Of a stretch of DNA of 45,155 bases, positions 1 through 8,365 are shown one piece after another. The DNA comes from JBGCED01 sp045106055. Lineage in GTDB: Bacteria; Pseudomonadota; Alphaproteobacteria; CBDDJK01. The stretch's first letter is position 1; the number at the start of each line of letters is the position of its first letter. The stretch spans positions 1 to 45,155 of the forward strand of contig JBGCED010000067.1 in NCBI GenBank assembly GCA_045106055.1, given 5' to 3'. A program made the translations under genes and the position numbers. Under the pieces are notes generated by a model that saw nothing but the letters and a program-made list of their open reading frames with translations, had not been told where the DNA came from and ran no database searches.

Positions 1-1
1 C

Positions 2-193
2 CAAGCAAGCCATGAAGCAAAAAGCGACATTGGCTGGGGACACCAAATCAGATCCTATGTCTTGCAGCCTTATCAGCTTGTCAAAGACCTTAGAACCAGC
101 GCAGAAAGCACCAACCCCTCTGCGGTGCTTGATGGTGACATCGATTTATTCCTAGAATCCGCGCTTGCCGCCAAAGTCATGGGCAACACATAA
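2..193 (+). CDS. prfB: Peptide chain release factor 2, C-terminal part
   Basis: The open frame runs from the window edge to a TAA stop and encodes the last 63 residues of a class I release factor. The stretch WGHQIRSYVLQPYQLVKDLR, followed by a segment ending AVLDGDIDLFLESALA, is the conserved C-terminus of RF2, the factor that recognises UGA and UAA stop codons and triggers peptide release. The GGQ motif and the programmed-frameshift region lie upstream of the window, so only the terminal part of the last domain is seen. The RF2-type ending (WGxQIRSYV...LDGDLD) separates it from RF1. Truncation is due to the window boundary, not gene decay. Confidence 0.93.
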   Translation, partial: QASHEAKSDIGWGHQIRSYVLQPYQLVKDLRTSAESTNPSAVLDGDIDLFLESALAAKVMGNT

Positions 194-201
194 ATTTTTA
201 C

Positions 202-223
202 GCATTCACACGCCATGCAGGCT
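202..223 (+). repeat. Dispersed ACACGCC repeat, copy 1
   Basis: A 22-bp sequence beginning GCATTCACACGCC just after the prfB stop, preceded by a short T-run. It recurs exactly at 334-355, and its TTCACACGCC core resembles elements at 426-474 (opposite strand), 17190-17213 and 28172-28195. It looks like a small mobile or amplifying intergenic repeat rather than a coding sequence. Confidence 0.7.
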
Positions 224-259
224 GCGCTGCACTGGCAGCGACCCGCATTATTTATATTC

Positions 260-286
260 GCGCTCACCGCATTAGCGGTGATGCGC
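260..286 (+). other. Strong hairpin in the prfB/MFS intergenic region
   Basis: The sequence TCACCGC-ATTA-GCGGTGA (264-281) forms a perfect 7-bp stem with a 4-base loop. The stem extends by GCGC/GCGC (260-263 with 283-286) if one T (282) bulges out. The same CCGC-ATTA-GCGG core recurs in the hairpin at 351-383, so the two are related elements. No T-tract follows directly, so this is a structured repeat rather than a clear terminator. Confidence 0.6.
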
Positions 287-333
287 AGTCGCGGGCTTGA
301 AAAAAGGGCTGGCGTTTTTTTGCATTTTTTTAT

Positions 334-355
334 GCATTCACACGCCATGCAGGCT
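334..355 (+). repeat. Dispersed ACACGCC repeat, copy 2
   Basis: Exact 22-bp copy of the repeat at 202-223, offset 132 bp. Its last five bases overlap the left arm of the hairpin at 351-383, suggesting the repeat and hairpin are parts of one composite element. Confidence 0.7.
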
Positions 356-386
356 TACACCGCATTAGCGGTGGCGTAAGCCTTTT
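351..386 (+). terminator. Probable terminator hairpin downstream of prfB
   Basis: AGGCTTAC (351-358) pairs with GTAAGCCT (376-383). An inner stem ACCGC/GGTGG-side GCGGT (359-363 with 368-372) closes an ATTA loop, leaving a 3-base bulge. The right arm runs into TTTTC, a short U-tract in the + direction. This fits rho-independent termination of prfB transcription; the short U-tract lowers certainty. Two smaller stems follow: GCGCAC/GTGCGC at 390-405 and GTCGC/GCGAC at 407-420. Confidence 0.5.
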
Positions 387-425
387 CAAGCGCACAAGCG
401 TGCGCCGTCGCCAGTGCGACGCAGC

Positions 426-474
426 CTAGCGGCGTGTGAGCGTGAAAACATGCTAGCGGCGTGTGAGCGTGAAA
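426..474 (-). repeat. Two direct copies of the dispersed repeat, one forming the end of the MFS gene
   Basis: Two identical 22-bp copies (426-447 and 453-474) with 27-bp period. On the minus strand each reads TTTCACGCTCACACGCC and on to a CTAG. The second copy supplies the last six codons (FTLTRR) and the TAG stop of the MFS gene; the first lies just beyond that stop. The core matches 17190-17213. Confidence 0.75.
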
Positions 475-1697
475 GAAGATAAATAATGGCTGCCGAAAAT
501 ACCAATGCAGGCAATCGCGATAAGCCCGACCATATAGGGGGCGGATACCCCATATAAGCCAAAGACAATTCCGCCCCATGCAGGACCAAGCACCCTTGCA
601 AGTGACATAACGCTTTGGGCGGTGCCAAGCACCCTTCCCTTGTGGTGATCGGGGGCTGCTTTGCTGATCAGGCTTTGCATGCCTGGATTATGCAGCCCCA
701 TTGCAAGCGCAAGCAATCCCATTCCCAGCAATAGCATTAAAATCCCATCTGCGATTATAAAAGAAAATAATGCGAGAAACAGGCTTAACAAGGCAAGCTT
801 GACGCAATTTACCTCTCCGATTGATTTTGATAAGCGTCCAATCAAGCCGCCTTGAACCAAAATCGTGATAAATCCGCCATAGGCAAGCAAATAGCCAACT
901 TGCTTGGGGCCATAGCCCAATTTGGCAGCAGCCCAGATCGCAAATACGCCCTCAATCGCGGTAAATACCAGAAATACGCTGAAATAAAGCAATAATAAAG
1001 ACAGAATTTTACGATTGCGCAGCGCATCGGGGCTGAACCAACGCGCAATCACACCATATTGCCCGATTTGTTTTTGTAACGCTTGATTTTGATGCTGGAT
1101 TGATGGGCTGGTAAGAAAAAAACCAATTACCAGCAAGGATAAGCCGCTTGAAATAAGCGCGATTAGGCTGGGTATATGATAAGCGGCAACAGGCAGCATC
1201 CCGCCATCAGCCAATCGATCGCTGGACATAATCAATGCGCCCATAGCAGGGCCAAAGGTAAAGCCAATGCCAAAGCTTGCGCCCATCAGCCCCATGCCTT
1301 TTGCGCGCTGATCATCATTGGTTACATCCGCAACATAGGCTTGAAGCGTTGCCATCCAGCCCGCGCTTAGCCCCGCAACCATGCGTGCAGCATAAAGCTG
1401 CCACAAGGAATCGGCAAAGCCCAACCAAGCATAAGATAACAGCGTTCCAACCATTGAAATTAATAAAATGGTTTTGCGTCCATAGCGATCAGACATTGCC
1501 CCCCATAAGGGCGCGCTTAGCAAGGCTGCAAGTGAAAATGCCGAGAAAATATAAGGGGCGTGGGCAGCATCCCCGCCAAGGCTAATTACAAAAAATGGCA
1601 GAATGGGAATGATTACCCCCATTGCAAAAATTGAAAATATGGTGGCAATCGCAAGCGGCAACAAAGTCCTAAAAGGAAATTTAGCGGATTCAGTCAT
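453..1697 (-). CDS. Major facilitator superfamily efflux transporter, TetA-like
   Basis: A 414-residue hydrophobic protein with about 12 predicted membrane segments, the normal size of a 12-TM drug:H+ antiporter. MFS motif A is clear as GAMSDRYGRK (residues 66-75) between the second and third membrane segments. The stretch after it (RMVAGLSAGWMATLQAYVAD) is typical of the TetA/multidrug group. It probably exports a small hydrophobic compound by proton exchange across the inner membrane; the substrate cannot be told. It is divergent from the DUF3576 gene. The 167-bp spacer holds two TTATAAG repeats (1718-1724, 1733-1739) of unknown role. The last six residues come from a dispersed DNA repeat, so the C-terminus was probably replaced or extended recently. 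No regulator gene is adjacent. Confidence 0.85.
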   Translation of the reverse strand: MTESAKFPFRTLLPLAIATIFSIFAMGVIIPILPFFVISLGGDAAHAPYIFSAFSLAALLSAPLWGAMSDRYGRKTILLISMVGTLLSYAWLGFADSLWQLYAARMVAGLSAGWMATLQAYVADVTNDDQRAKGMGLMGASFGIGFTFGPAMGALIMSSDRLADGGMLPVAAYHIPSLIALISSGLSLLVIGFFLTSPSIQHQNQALQKQIGQYGVIARWFSPDALRNRKILSLLLLYFSVFLVFTAIEGVFAIWAAAKLGYGPKQVGYLLAYGGFITILVQGGLIGRLSKSIGEVNCVKLALLSLFLALFSFIIADGILMLLLGMGLLALAMGLHNPGMQSLISKAAPDHHKGRVLGTAQSVMSLARVLGPAWGGIVFGLYGVSAPYMVGLIAIACIGIFGSHYLSSFTLTRR

Positions 1698-1900
1698 GCT
1701 TCACCATTTCTTGAAAATTATAAGTTTTCCCCTTATAAGCAGATAAAAAGCAAAGTGCCAGCAAAGATTTTCACTTGAACATTTGGGTTTAAACGCTTAT
1801 CACAATGTGTAACGATGCGTAAGGCAAACATATAAATGGTTTTAGCAAATGAAAGAATAAACCAATGCGCAGGAAATCAATGCACGCAAATAGGATTAAA

Positions 1901-2440
1901 ATGAATCTGCACCATAATTTTTATAAAGGCTTTGCGCTTGCTTGTGCCTTGTCTTTTATCTCGGCTTGCAATGGCTTACCGCAAGGAAAAGCCGAATATC
2001 CAGACCAATTGGCAGAAAAATATGAAGCAACGGGCGGATCAATGCTGGGTTCTCCTGGCTTTAAATTATTTGATGATCAACAGCAAGAAGCGCCAACGGG
2101 CAGCGGCGGGCTTGCGGTTAATGCCTATTTATGGCGGGCGACTTTGGATACTTTATCCTTTATGCCGATGATGCAAGTAGATGCTTTTGGCGGTGTGATC
2201 ATTACGGATTGGCACAGCCAAGGCGATCATTTGGATGAACGGTTAAAGATCAATGCCTATATTTTGGGGCGCGAATTGCGTGCCAATGGCATTCGGGTCT
2301 CTGTTTTTCGCCAAGTTAAAGATGAAAATGGCGAATGGATTGACGCAGAAGTCACCAGCGATGTTGCCACCAAGCTTGAAGATGCGATTTTAACCAAAGC
2401 ACGCCAGCTGCGCATTGCATCCAGCGCACCGCAAAAGTAA
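1901..2440 (+). CDS. DUF3576 family lipoprotein
   Basis: A small exported lipoprotein. From the ATG at 1901 it has a short basic-hydrophobic signal peptide ending in the lipobox FISAC, with the lipidated Cys at residue 23. The mature part (GGLAVNAYLWRATLDTL, then DAFGGVIITDW, ending in LRIAS) matches the alphaproteobacterial DUF3576 family as I know it, whose function is unknown. It sits directly upstream of leuS and probably shares its transcript. In-frame ATGs at 1865 and 1880 are alternative starts. I chose 1901 because AGGA lies 5 bases upstream and it gives a signal peptide of usual length. It is likely an outer-membrane or periplasmic envelope protein. Confidence 0.8.
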   Translation: MNLHHNFYKGFALACALSFISACNGLPQGKAEYPDQLAEKYEATGGSMLGSPGFKLFDDQQQEAPTGSGGLAVNAYLWRATLDTLSFMPMMQVDAFGGVIITDWHSQGDHLDERLKINAYILGRELRANGIRVSVFRQVKDENGEWIDAEVTSDVATKLEDAILTKARQLRIASSAPQK

Positions 2441-2485
2441 ATATATCTTTATAAATCAATATGTTGCAAGGCATTTTTAAATTAA

Positions 2486-5071
2486 ATGACTGAAAAATAT
2501 AATTTTACCAAAGCCGAAGAAAAATGGCAGAAAATCTGGCAAGAACAAGCCGTATTTAAGGCGGACCAGAAGCCTGAAAGCCCTAAATTCTATGTGTTGG
2601 AGATGCTGCCTTATCCTTCAGGCGATATTCATATGGGGCATGTCAGAAATTACACGCTTGGCGATGTCGTTGCCCGCTATAAATGGGCAAAAGGCTTTGA
2701 TGTGCTGCATCCAATGGGCTGGGATGCGTTTGGGCTTCCTGCTGAAAATGCGGCTTTATCGCGCAAACTGCACCCTAAATCATGGACGCTTGATAATATT
2801 CAAACGATGAAACGCCAATTAAAAAGCCTTGGTTTTTCATTGGACTGGTCGCGCGAAGTCACGACTTGCCTGCCTGATTATTATAAGCATGAGCAGAAAA
2901 TCTTTATTGATTTTTATAAAAAAGGGCTGGCTTACCGAAAATCGGCTTGGGTTAATTGGGATCCCGTGGATCATACGGTGCTTGCCAATGAACAGGTGAT
3001 TGATGGCAAGGGATGGCGCACGGGCGCACCTGTTGAACAGCGCAAATTAGAACAATGGTATCTTAAAATTACCCATTATGCGAATGAATTGCTGGATTCG
3101 TTAAAGGGGCTGGATGGCTGGCCGTCAAAAGTGCGTTTGATGCAAACCAACTGGATTGGCAAATCAAAAGGCGCAACCATTGATTTTGAACTGGAGCGCC
3201 CGCAGCAGGATGTTAAATCGGTGAAGGTCTTTACAACCCGCCCCGATACGATCTTTGGGATGTCCTTCTTGGCACTATCCCCGCATCATCCTTTGAGCGA
3301 GCAGCTGGCAGCATCAAATCCGAAAATCACGGATTTTATTAAACAATGTGATGCGCTTGGCACAAGCGAAGCTGATATTGGCGCTGCGGAAAAACACGGA
3401 ATTGATACAGGAATTCGGGTAAAGCACCCCTTTTTGGATAAAGATTTCCCGCTTTATATCGCCAATTTTGTGTTGATGGATTATGGAACGGGGGCGGTAT
3501 TTGGCTGCCCTGCGCATGATCAGCGCGATTTTGACTTTGCGAGCAAATATGGGCTTGATATTATTCCTGTTGTGCTGCCTGAAGGGGAACAGATTGAAAG
3601 CTACCGCCCTTCTGATGGCGAAGTCTATAGCGGCCCAGGCTCTATTATAAATTCTGATTTTTTAAATGGGCTTGGCGTTGATCAAGCGATTGCTGCGGCT
3701 TGCGACCGCTTAGAAGATAGCGGGCAAGGCACGGCAAAAACCATTTGGCGGCTGCGCGATTGGGGTGTATCGCGCCAGCGTTATTGGGGCTGCCCCATTC
3801 CCTTTATTCATTGCAAGGCGTGCGGGATTGTTCCCGTTCCGCAAGATCAGCTGCCCGTAGAGCTGCCCGAAGAAAATATTGATTTTGAAAGTGCAGGCAA
3901 TCCGCTTGAACGCCATCCCACATGGAAATATGTGGATTGCCCAGAGTGCGGCAGCCAAGCAGAGCGCGAAACCGATACATTTGATACTTTCATGGATTCA
4001 TCATGGTATTATTTGCGCTATTGCGATCCCAACAATCAAGATTTGCCTTTTGACCCTGCCATTATTAAAAAATGGATGCCTGTTGATCAATATATTGGCG
4101 GGATTGAGCATGCGGTTTTGCATTTGCTCTATTCACGCTTTTTCACCCGCGCTTTGCAAGCATGCGGGTTGTTGGATGATTGCCCCGAGCCTTTTCAAAA
4201 CATGTACACGCAAGGCATGGTGCTGCATGAAACCTATAAAACCCAAGATGGGAAATGGGTAAGTCCTGCCCAGATTAACAGTCAAGACGGCAAAACCACT
4301 GATGAAGCGGGCAATCTGCTGACGGTGGGGCGTGCCGAAAAAATGTCTAAGTCCAAAATGAATGTGGTTGCGCCAGAAACCATTGTGCCGACTTATGGCG
4401 CAGATACCGCGCGCTTATTTATGATGTCGGATAGCCCGCCTGACCGCGATCTTGAATGGACCAGCGCGGGGGTTGATGGGGCATGGCGTTATCTAAACCG
4501 TCTATGGCGGTTTGTTGCCGATCATCAGCAAAATCTATCAACGCATCATTTTGATGAAGCACAAGCATCCGCCTTGAAAGGCGATGCGCTTGCTTTATTT
4601 AAAATTATTCAGCGCACGATCCAAGGCGTTGGAAATGATATAGAGGCGTTTCATTTTAACCGCGCCATTGCCCGCATTCGCGAAGCATCCAATGCGCTGT
4701 TTGAATTTGCGCCCAAGGATGAAACAGATCATCAAATTCAATCCTATGCGATTAAAATTCTTACCCAGCTGATTGCGCCCTATACCCCGCATATTGCCGA
4801 AGAAATATGGCAGCATTTGGGAAATAAAGGCTTGATCGCGCAGCAAGCTTGGCCCGACTTCCATGAAGCGTTCTTGCAGGATTCATCGGTCAATATGGCG
4901 GTTCAAATCAATGGAAAATTACGGGCAACGATTGAGCTTCCCCGCGATTGCGACCAAGCGACCGCCAGCGCAAAAGCCTTTGAAAATGATAATGTGGTGC
5001 GCCATATGGACGGTAAAACGCCGCGCAAGATCATTCTTGTGCCAAATAGAATATTAAATATTGTGGTGTGA
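2486..5071 (+). CDS. leuS: Leucyl-tRNA synthetase
   Basis: An 861-residue class I aminoacyl-tRNA synthetase that charges tRNA-Leu in the cytoplasm. The HIGH signature appears as HMGH (about residue 49) in PYPSGDIHMGHVRNYTLGD, and the KMSKS loop as KMSKSK (about 619). The CP1 editing domain carries TTRPDTIFG (about residue 250), which clears mischarged amino acids. The zinc-type insert (CPECG) and the family block ETDTFDTFMDSSWYYLRY are present. Length is normal for bacterial LeuS. It is followed after 9 bp by lptE, as in many alphaproteobacteria. Nothing looks damaged. Confidence 0.98.
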   Translation: MTEKYNFTKAEEKWQKIWQEQAVFKADQKPESPKFYVLEMLPYPSGDIHMGHVRNYTLGDVVARYKWAKGFDVLHPMGWDAFGLPAENAALSRKLHPKSWTLDNIQTMKRQLKSLGFSLDWSREVTTCLPDYYKHEQKIFIDFYKKGLAYRKSAWVNWDPVDHTVLANEQVIDGKGWRTGAPVEQRKLEQWYLKITHYANELLDSLKGLDGWPSKVRLMQTNWIGKSKGATIDFELERPQQDVKSVKVFTTRPDTIFGMSFLALSPHHPLSEQLAASNPKITDFIKQCDALGTSEADIGAAEKHGIDTGIRVKHPFLDKDFPLYIANFVLMDYGTGAVFGCPAHDQRDFDFASKYGLDIIPVVLPEGEQIESYRPSDGEVYSGPGSIINSDFLNGLGVDQAIAAACDRLEDSGQGTAKTIWRLRDWGVSRQRYWGCPIPFIHCKACGIVPVPQDQLPVELPEENIDFESAGNPLERHPTWKYVDCPECGSQAERETDTFDTFMDSSWYYLRYCDPNNQDLPFDPAIIKKWMPVDQYIGGIEHAVLHLLYSRFFTRALQACGLLDDCPEPFQNMYTQGMVLHETYKTQDGKWVSPAQINSQDGKTTDEAGNLLTVGRAEKMSKSKMNVVAPETIVPTYGADTARLFMMSDSPPDRDLEWTSAGVDGAWRYLNRLWRFVADHQQNLSTHHFDEAQASALKGDALALFKIIQRTIQGVGNDIEAFHFNRAIARIREASNALFEFAPKDETDHQIQSYAIKILTQLIAPYTPHIAEEIWQHLGNKGLIAQQAWPDFHEAFLQDSSVNMAVQINGKLRATIELPRDCDQATASAKAFENDNVVRHMDGKTPRKIILVPNRILNIVV

Positions 5072-5080
5072 GTTCAAAAA

Positions 5081-5632
5081 ATGCGCCCAACGATCCCCCT
5101 GCCCTTGCTTCATTTAAAATCTGCATTCATTCATCTTATGATGCTTGCGGCAATGATGATTCTGGTTGCTGCGTGCGGTTTCAAGCCGCTTTACGATCAA
5201 TCAGGCGCAAATGATCAAATTGCGCGCCAAGCCTTGATTGAAATGGGCAAAATCAAGATTGAACGCATTCCAGACCGCGAAGGGCAGCTGTTTAGAAACG
5301 CCCTGATTGCAAGCATCAACCCTAGGGGGGAACCCAGCAATCCGAAATATCGGCTTGCGACCAGCCTTAGCCATTCGGTTAGATCTTCTGGCACCAGCCT
5401 TGATGATGATGCTGCGCGTAATCAGCTGGTTGCAACGGGGCGTTTTACCTTAAACGGCGATTCGCTTGACGCACCCATTTTATTCACTTCAAAAATTCAT
5501 GTTGGTTTCTTGGTGGGATCAGATGGCTATGTCAATAATGTCGCACGCCAAGATGCGCTTAATAATGCGCTTGAACAAATGGTTGCGGATGCACGATTGC
5601 AGCTTGCGATTCTGTTGCGGGATGATTCTTAA
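5081..5632 (+). CDS. lptE: LPS-assembly lipoprotein LptE
   Basis: A 183-residue lipoprotein with a hydrophobic signal peptide and lipobox LVAAC (Cys32), followed by GFKPLY, the hallmark start of mature LptE. LptE sits inside the LptD barrel in the outer membrane and helps insert lipopolysaccharide delivered by the Lpt bridge. Its place 9 bp after leuS is the usual alphaproteobacterial arrangement. The gene that normally follows, holA (DNA polymerase III delta), is not here; an ABC ATPase gene begins 3 bp after the stop instead. Sequence similarity is concentrated at the N-terminus, as expected of this fast-evolving family. Confidence 0.88.
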   Translation: MRPTIPLPLLHLKSAFIHLMMLAAMMILVAACGFKPLYDQSGANDQIARQALIEMGKIKIERIPDREGQLFRNALIASINPRGEPSNPKYRLATSLSHSVRSSGTSLDDDAARNQLVATGRFTLNGDSLDAPILFTSKIHVGFLVGSDGYVNNVARQDALNNALEQMVADARLQLAILLRDDS

Positions 5633-5635
5633 ACC

Positions 5636-6400
5636 ATGCGCAATTCTAGCCCATTATTATATGCTGAAAATTTGTCGAAATCATTTGGCGCGCATAAGGT
5701 TGTTGATCAGGTATCGCTGCAATTAAAACAAGGCGAAGTGCTTGGCTTTTTGGGCCCAAATGGTGCAGGAAAAACAACAACCATGCGGATGCTATCTGGT
5801 TTTTTAGCGCCCGATAATTTCAAAAAAAACCAAATTTCACTTGATGGGCATGATTTATATGATCATGCAATTCAGGCAAAGGCAGCGCTTGGATATTTGC
5901 CCGAGGGTGCGCCAAATTGGGGGGAGTTTAAGGTTGCTGAATTTCTAAGCTTTATGGGTAAGGCACACGGGCTTACAGGCGCATTCTTGCAAGAACGGCT
6001 TGATAAAATGCGCGATCAACTAAATTTAACCCAATGCTGGGGGCAATCGATTGAAACCTTATCCAAGGGTTATCGGCGCAGGGTTTGTTTTGCAGCGGCG
6101 TTAATCCATGATCCTAAAATCTTAATCTTGGACGAACCTACCGACGGGCTTGACCCCAATCAAAAGGATGAAATTCGCGAACTTATTCGCAGCCTTGCAC
6201 GCGATAAAGCCATTTTAATTTCAACCCATATTCTTGAAGAGGTTGAGGCAATTTGCGCGCGGATCATCATCTTGAACAAAGGCAAAATTGTTGCCGATGG
6301 CACTGTTCGTGAAATTGCAGCGCAAGATAAATTACAAGCATTAGATACCCCGATCACGCTGTCTATTGAGCGGGTTTTTCGTGAACTTACCCTTGCTTAA
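5636..6400 (+). CDS. ABC transporter ATP-binding protein (ABC-2/GldA-like), no permease nearby
   Basis: A 254-residue nucleotide-binding subunit. Walker A is GPNGAGKTT (residues 40-48), the ABC signature LSKGYRRRV (142-150), Walker B ILILDEP (163-169) with DGLD after it, and the switch His in STHILEE (about 198). The long C-terminal stretch after the core and the overall pattern resemble ATPases of ABC-2 exporters such as the gliding-type GldA group. It would energise export through a membrane partner, but no ABC permease is encoded in the window; the next genes are TRAP subunits. The ATG lies 3 bp after the lptE stop, so it is probably cotranscribed with leuS-lptE. Substrate unknown. Confidence 0.85.
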   Translation: MRNSSPLLYAENLSKSFGAHKVVDQVSLQLKQGEVLGFLGPNGAGKTTTMRMLSGFLAPDNFKKNQISLDGHDLYDHAIQAKAALGYLPEGAPNWGEFKVAEFLSFMGKAHGLTGAFLQERLDKMRDQLNLTQCWGQSIETLSKGYRRRVCFAAALIHDPKILILDEPTDGLDPNQKDEIRELIRSLARDKAILISTHILEEVEAICARIIILNKGKIVADGTVREIAAQDKLQALDTPITLSIERVFRELTLA

Positions 6401-6433
6401 CGCCAATAATGCTTGATTGTTAGGGGGCGGGGC

Positions 6434-7003
6434 ATGAAAATCGGGGCTGGCTTTATTTCATCCTTCATTGACAAAAGCGCGCGCTTTATGGCGTTGCTTG
6501 GCGGAATTGTGCTTTGCGTGCTTGTGATGATTACCTGTCTTAGCATTATGGGGCGCGCCTTAAATTCATTTGCCTATTCTGATTTTGCAAGCGATCAGCT
6601 TGCCCCTTTATCGGCTGTAATTCTAAAGCTAAATATTGGCGCAATTCCAGGGGATTTTGAATTGATTGAGGCGGGGATGGCATTTGTCATCTTTGCATTT
6701 CTGCCCTTGTGTCAGCATCATTATGCCCATGCAAAAATTGATCTTGTTACCCATTTTTTGAACCCCAGATTGCGCATTGCCCTTGATCTATGCTGGCAGC
6801 TTTTATATGGCTTTGTCATGGTTTTAATCGTATGGAAGCTTTATGATGGGATGATTGGCAAAAAGCTGTCAGGGCAAACCAGCTTTATCTTGGAATATAA
6901 GCTATGGATTGCTTATGGATTAAGCTTTGGGGCTGCGATGATTGCCATGCTTACCGCCTTATTGAGCGTTTTTAACGCCTTGCGGGGCATCATAAATGAC
7001 TGA
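6434..7003 (+). CDS. dctQ: TRAP transporter small permease (DctQ family)
   Basis: About 189 residues with four hydrophobic membrane segments, the size and topology of the DctQ subunit of tripartite ATP-independent periplasmic transporters. A motif-like block after the second segment (FLPLCQHHYAHAKIDLV) is typical of the family. DctQ pairs with DctM to take up organic acids or similar solutes using a Na+ gradient. I start it at the ATG at 6434 because AGGGGGCGGGG lies just upstream; an earlier in-frame ATG at 6413 lacks a good site. It overlaps dctM by 8 bp, implying coupled translation. No dctP solute-binding gene is adjacent. Confidence 0.87.
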   Translation: MKIGAGFISSFIDKSARFMALLGGIVLCVLVMITCLSIMGRALNSFAYSDFASDQLAPLSAVILKLNIGAIPGDFELIEAGMAFVIFAFLPLCQHHYAHAKIDLVTHFLNPRLRIALDLCWQLLYGFVMVLIVWKLYDGMIGKKLSGQTSFILEYKLWIAYGLSFGAAMIAMLTALLSVFNALRGIIND

Positions 7004-8309
7004 TTTTGATTTAAGCCTGATTCTGTTTGCTGTTTTAATGGTCTTGATTCTTTTGCGCGCACCGATTGGGCTTGCCATGCTGGTTTGTGGGGCGGTTGGG
7101 CTTTATATGGTCACGGGCAGCTGGTCCATGTTTCTGGCAAAGTTAAAAACCGAAAGCTATTCAATTTTTTCCAACCATTCGCTGTCCATCATTCCGATGT
7201 TTTTGTTGATGGGGCAGTTTGCAACCCATTCTGGACTATCTAGGGCGTTATTTAAAGCCGCCGAAGGGTGGTTTGGGCATTATCGCGGCGGGCTTGCAAT
7301 TGCAGCAATTGGTGCGTGTGGCGGGTTTGGGGCAATTTGCGGATCATCGCTTGCAACGGCTGCAACGATGGGACGGGTTGCGCTTCCAGAACTTGAAGCG
7401 CGCGGTTATAAGGGCGGGCTTGCAACCGCAACCCTTGCTGCGGGCGGGACGCTGGGCATTTTAATTCCCCCTTCAATTATCCTTGTTATCTATGCCATTT
7501 TAACCGAACAGAATATTGCAAAATTATTTCTTGCGGCCTTTATTCCAGGGCTGATGGCGGCGGTTGGCTATGCTTTGGCAATCATGCTTTATGTTCGCCT
7601 ATATCCAAATGCTGGCGGGTCAACGACAAGGCGTTCATATGCTAAGCGGTTTCAATTATTATTTGAAATTTGGCCTGCAATGATCATTTTTGTGATGGTG
7701 GTTGGCGGCATTTATATGGGGATTTTCACCCCAACAGAAGGCGCGGCAATCGGGGCGGCGCTAACCTGTATTTTTACAATTCTATTAAAAAAAATGAATT
7801 TTGAAATCTTTAAACAAAGCCTGTTTGAAACCGCAAAATCAACTGCAATGATCTTTTTTATTATTTTGGGGGCGGCGTTTTTTAATGGCTTTCTTGCGCT
7901 TAGCCAATTTCCCCAGACCCTGTCCATAATGATCATTGAAACAGGGCTTAGCCCGTGGTTGATCCTAGTGTTAATCCTGTGCTTTTATCTGGTTTTTGGC
8001 TGTATCATGGATAGTTTAAGCATGATCCTGTTGACTGTTCCCATTTTCTTTCCCATCATTATGGGGCTTGATTTTGGGCTATCCCCAGAACAGCTTGCAA
8101 TATGGTTTGGGATATTAATCTTAATTGCGGTGGAAGTGGGGCTGATCACGCCGCCCGTTGGCATGAATCTGTTTATTATCAATAATTTATCACCCAAAAC
8201 GCCTTTGATGGATACTTATAAAGCCGTATTATTTTTTGTGGGATCGGATATAATTCGCATTGCCTTGCTGTTATTATTCCCCAGCATCACCTTAATGTTT
8301 ATTGCTTAA
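6996..8309 (+). CDS. dctM: TRAP transporter large permease (DctM family)
   Basis: A 437-residue membrane protein with about 12 hydrophobic segments. Family-typical blocks are visible: an early IPMFLLMGQFATHSGL, the glycine-rich GGFGAICGSSLATAATMG, then LGILIPPSIILVIYAI, and near the C-terminus VEVGLITPPVGMNLFIIN. These identify the DctM ion-coupled permease that moves solute brought by a periplasmic DctP protein. It starts inside the end of dctQ. With no dctP in the window, the solute cannot be inferred; a binding protein encoded elsewhere is required by what is known of the family. Confidence 0.92.
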   Translation: MTDFDLSLILFAVLMVLILLRAPIGLAMLVCGAVGLYMVTGSWSMFLAKLKTESYSIFSNHSLSIIPMFLLMGQFATHSGLSRALFKAAEGWFGHYRGGLAIAAIGACGGFGAICGSSLATAATMGRVALPELEARGYKGGLATATLAAGGTLGILIPPSIILVIYAILTEQNIAKLFLAAFIPGLMAAVGYALAIMLYVRLYPNAGGSTTRRSYAKRFQLLFEIWPAMIIFVMVVGGIYMGIFTPTEGAAIGAALTCIFTILLKKMNFEIFKQSLFETAKSTAMIFFIILGAAFFNGFLALSQFPQTLSIMIIETGLSPWLILVLILCFYLVFGCIMDSLSMILLTVPIFFPIIMGLDFGLSPEQLAIWFGILILIAVEVGLITPPVGMNLFIINNLSPKTPLMDTYKAVLFFVGSDIIRIALLLLFPSITLMFIA

Positions 8310-8365
8310 CAGGAATATAAGGCTTAGATTGCCAGCATTTAATTTTAATGTTAAACGAGTAAGAT

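Noticed and set aside
194..452. Small protein-coding ORFs in the prfB/MFS intergenic region
   Set aside because: Open frames there consist of repeats and hairpins, read with no ribosome-binding site and unlike codon use elsewhere.
7219..7476. Overlapping ORFs on both strands inside dctM
   Set aside because: Composition mirrors the dctM codons. They lack ribosome-binding sites and lie wholly within a strong conserved gene.
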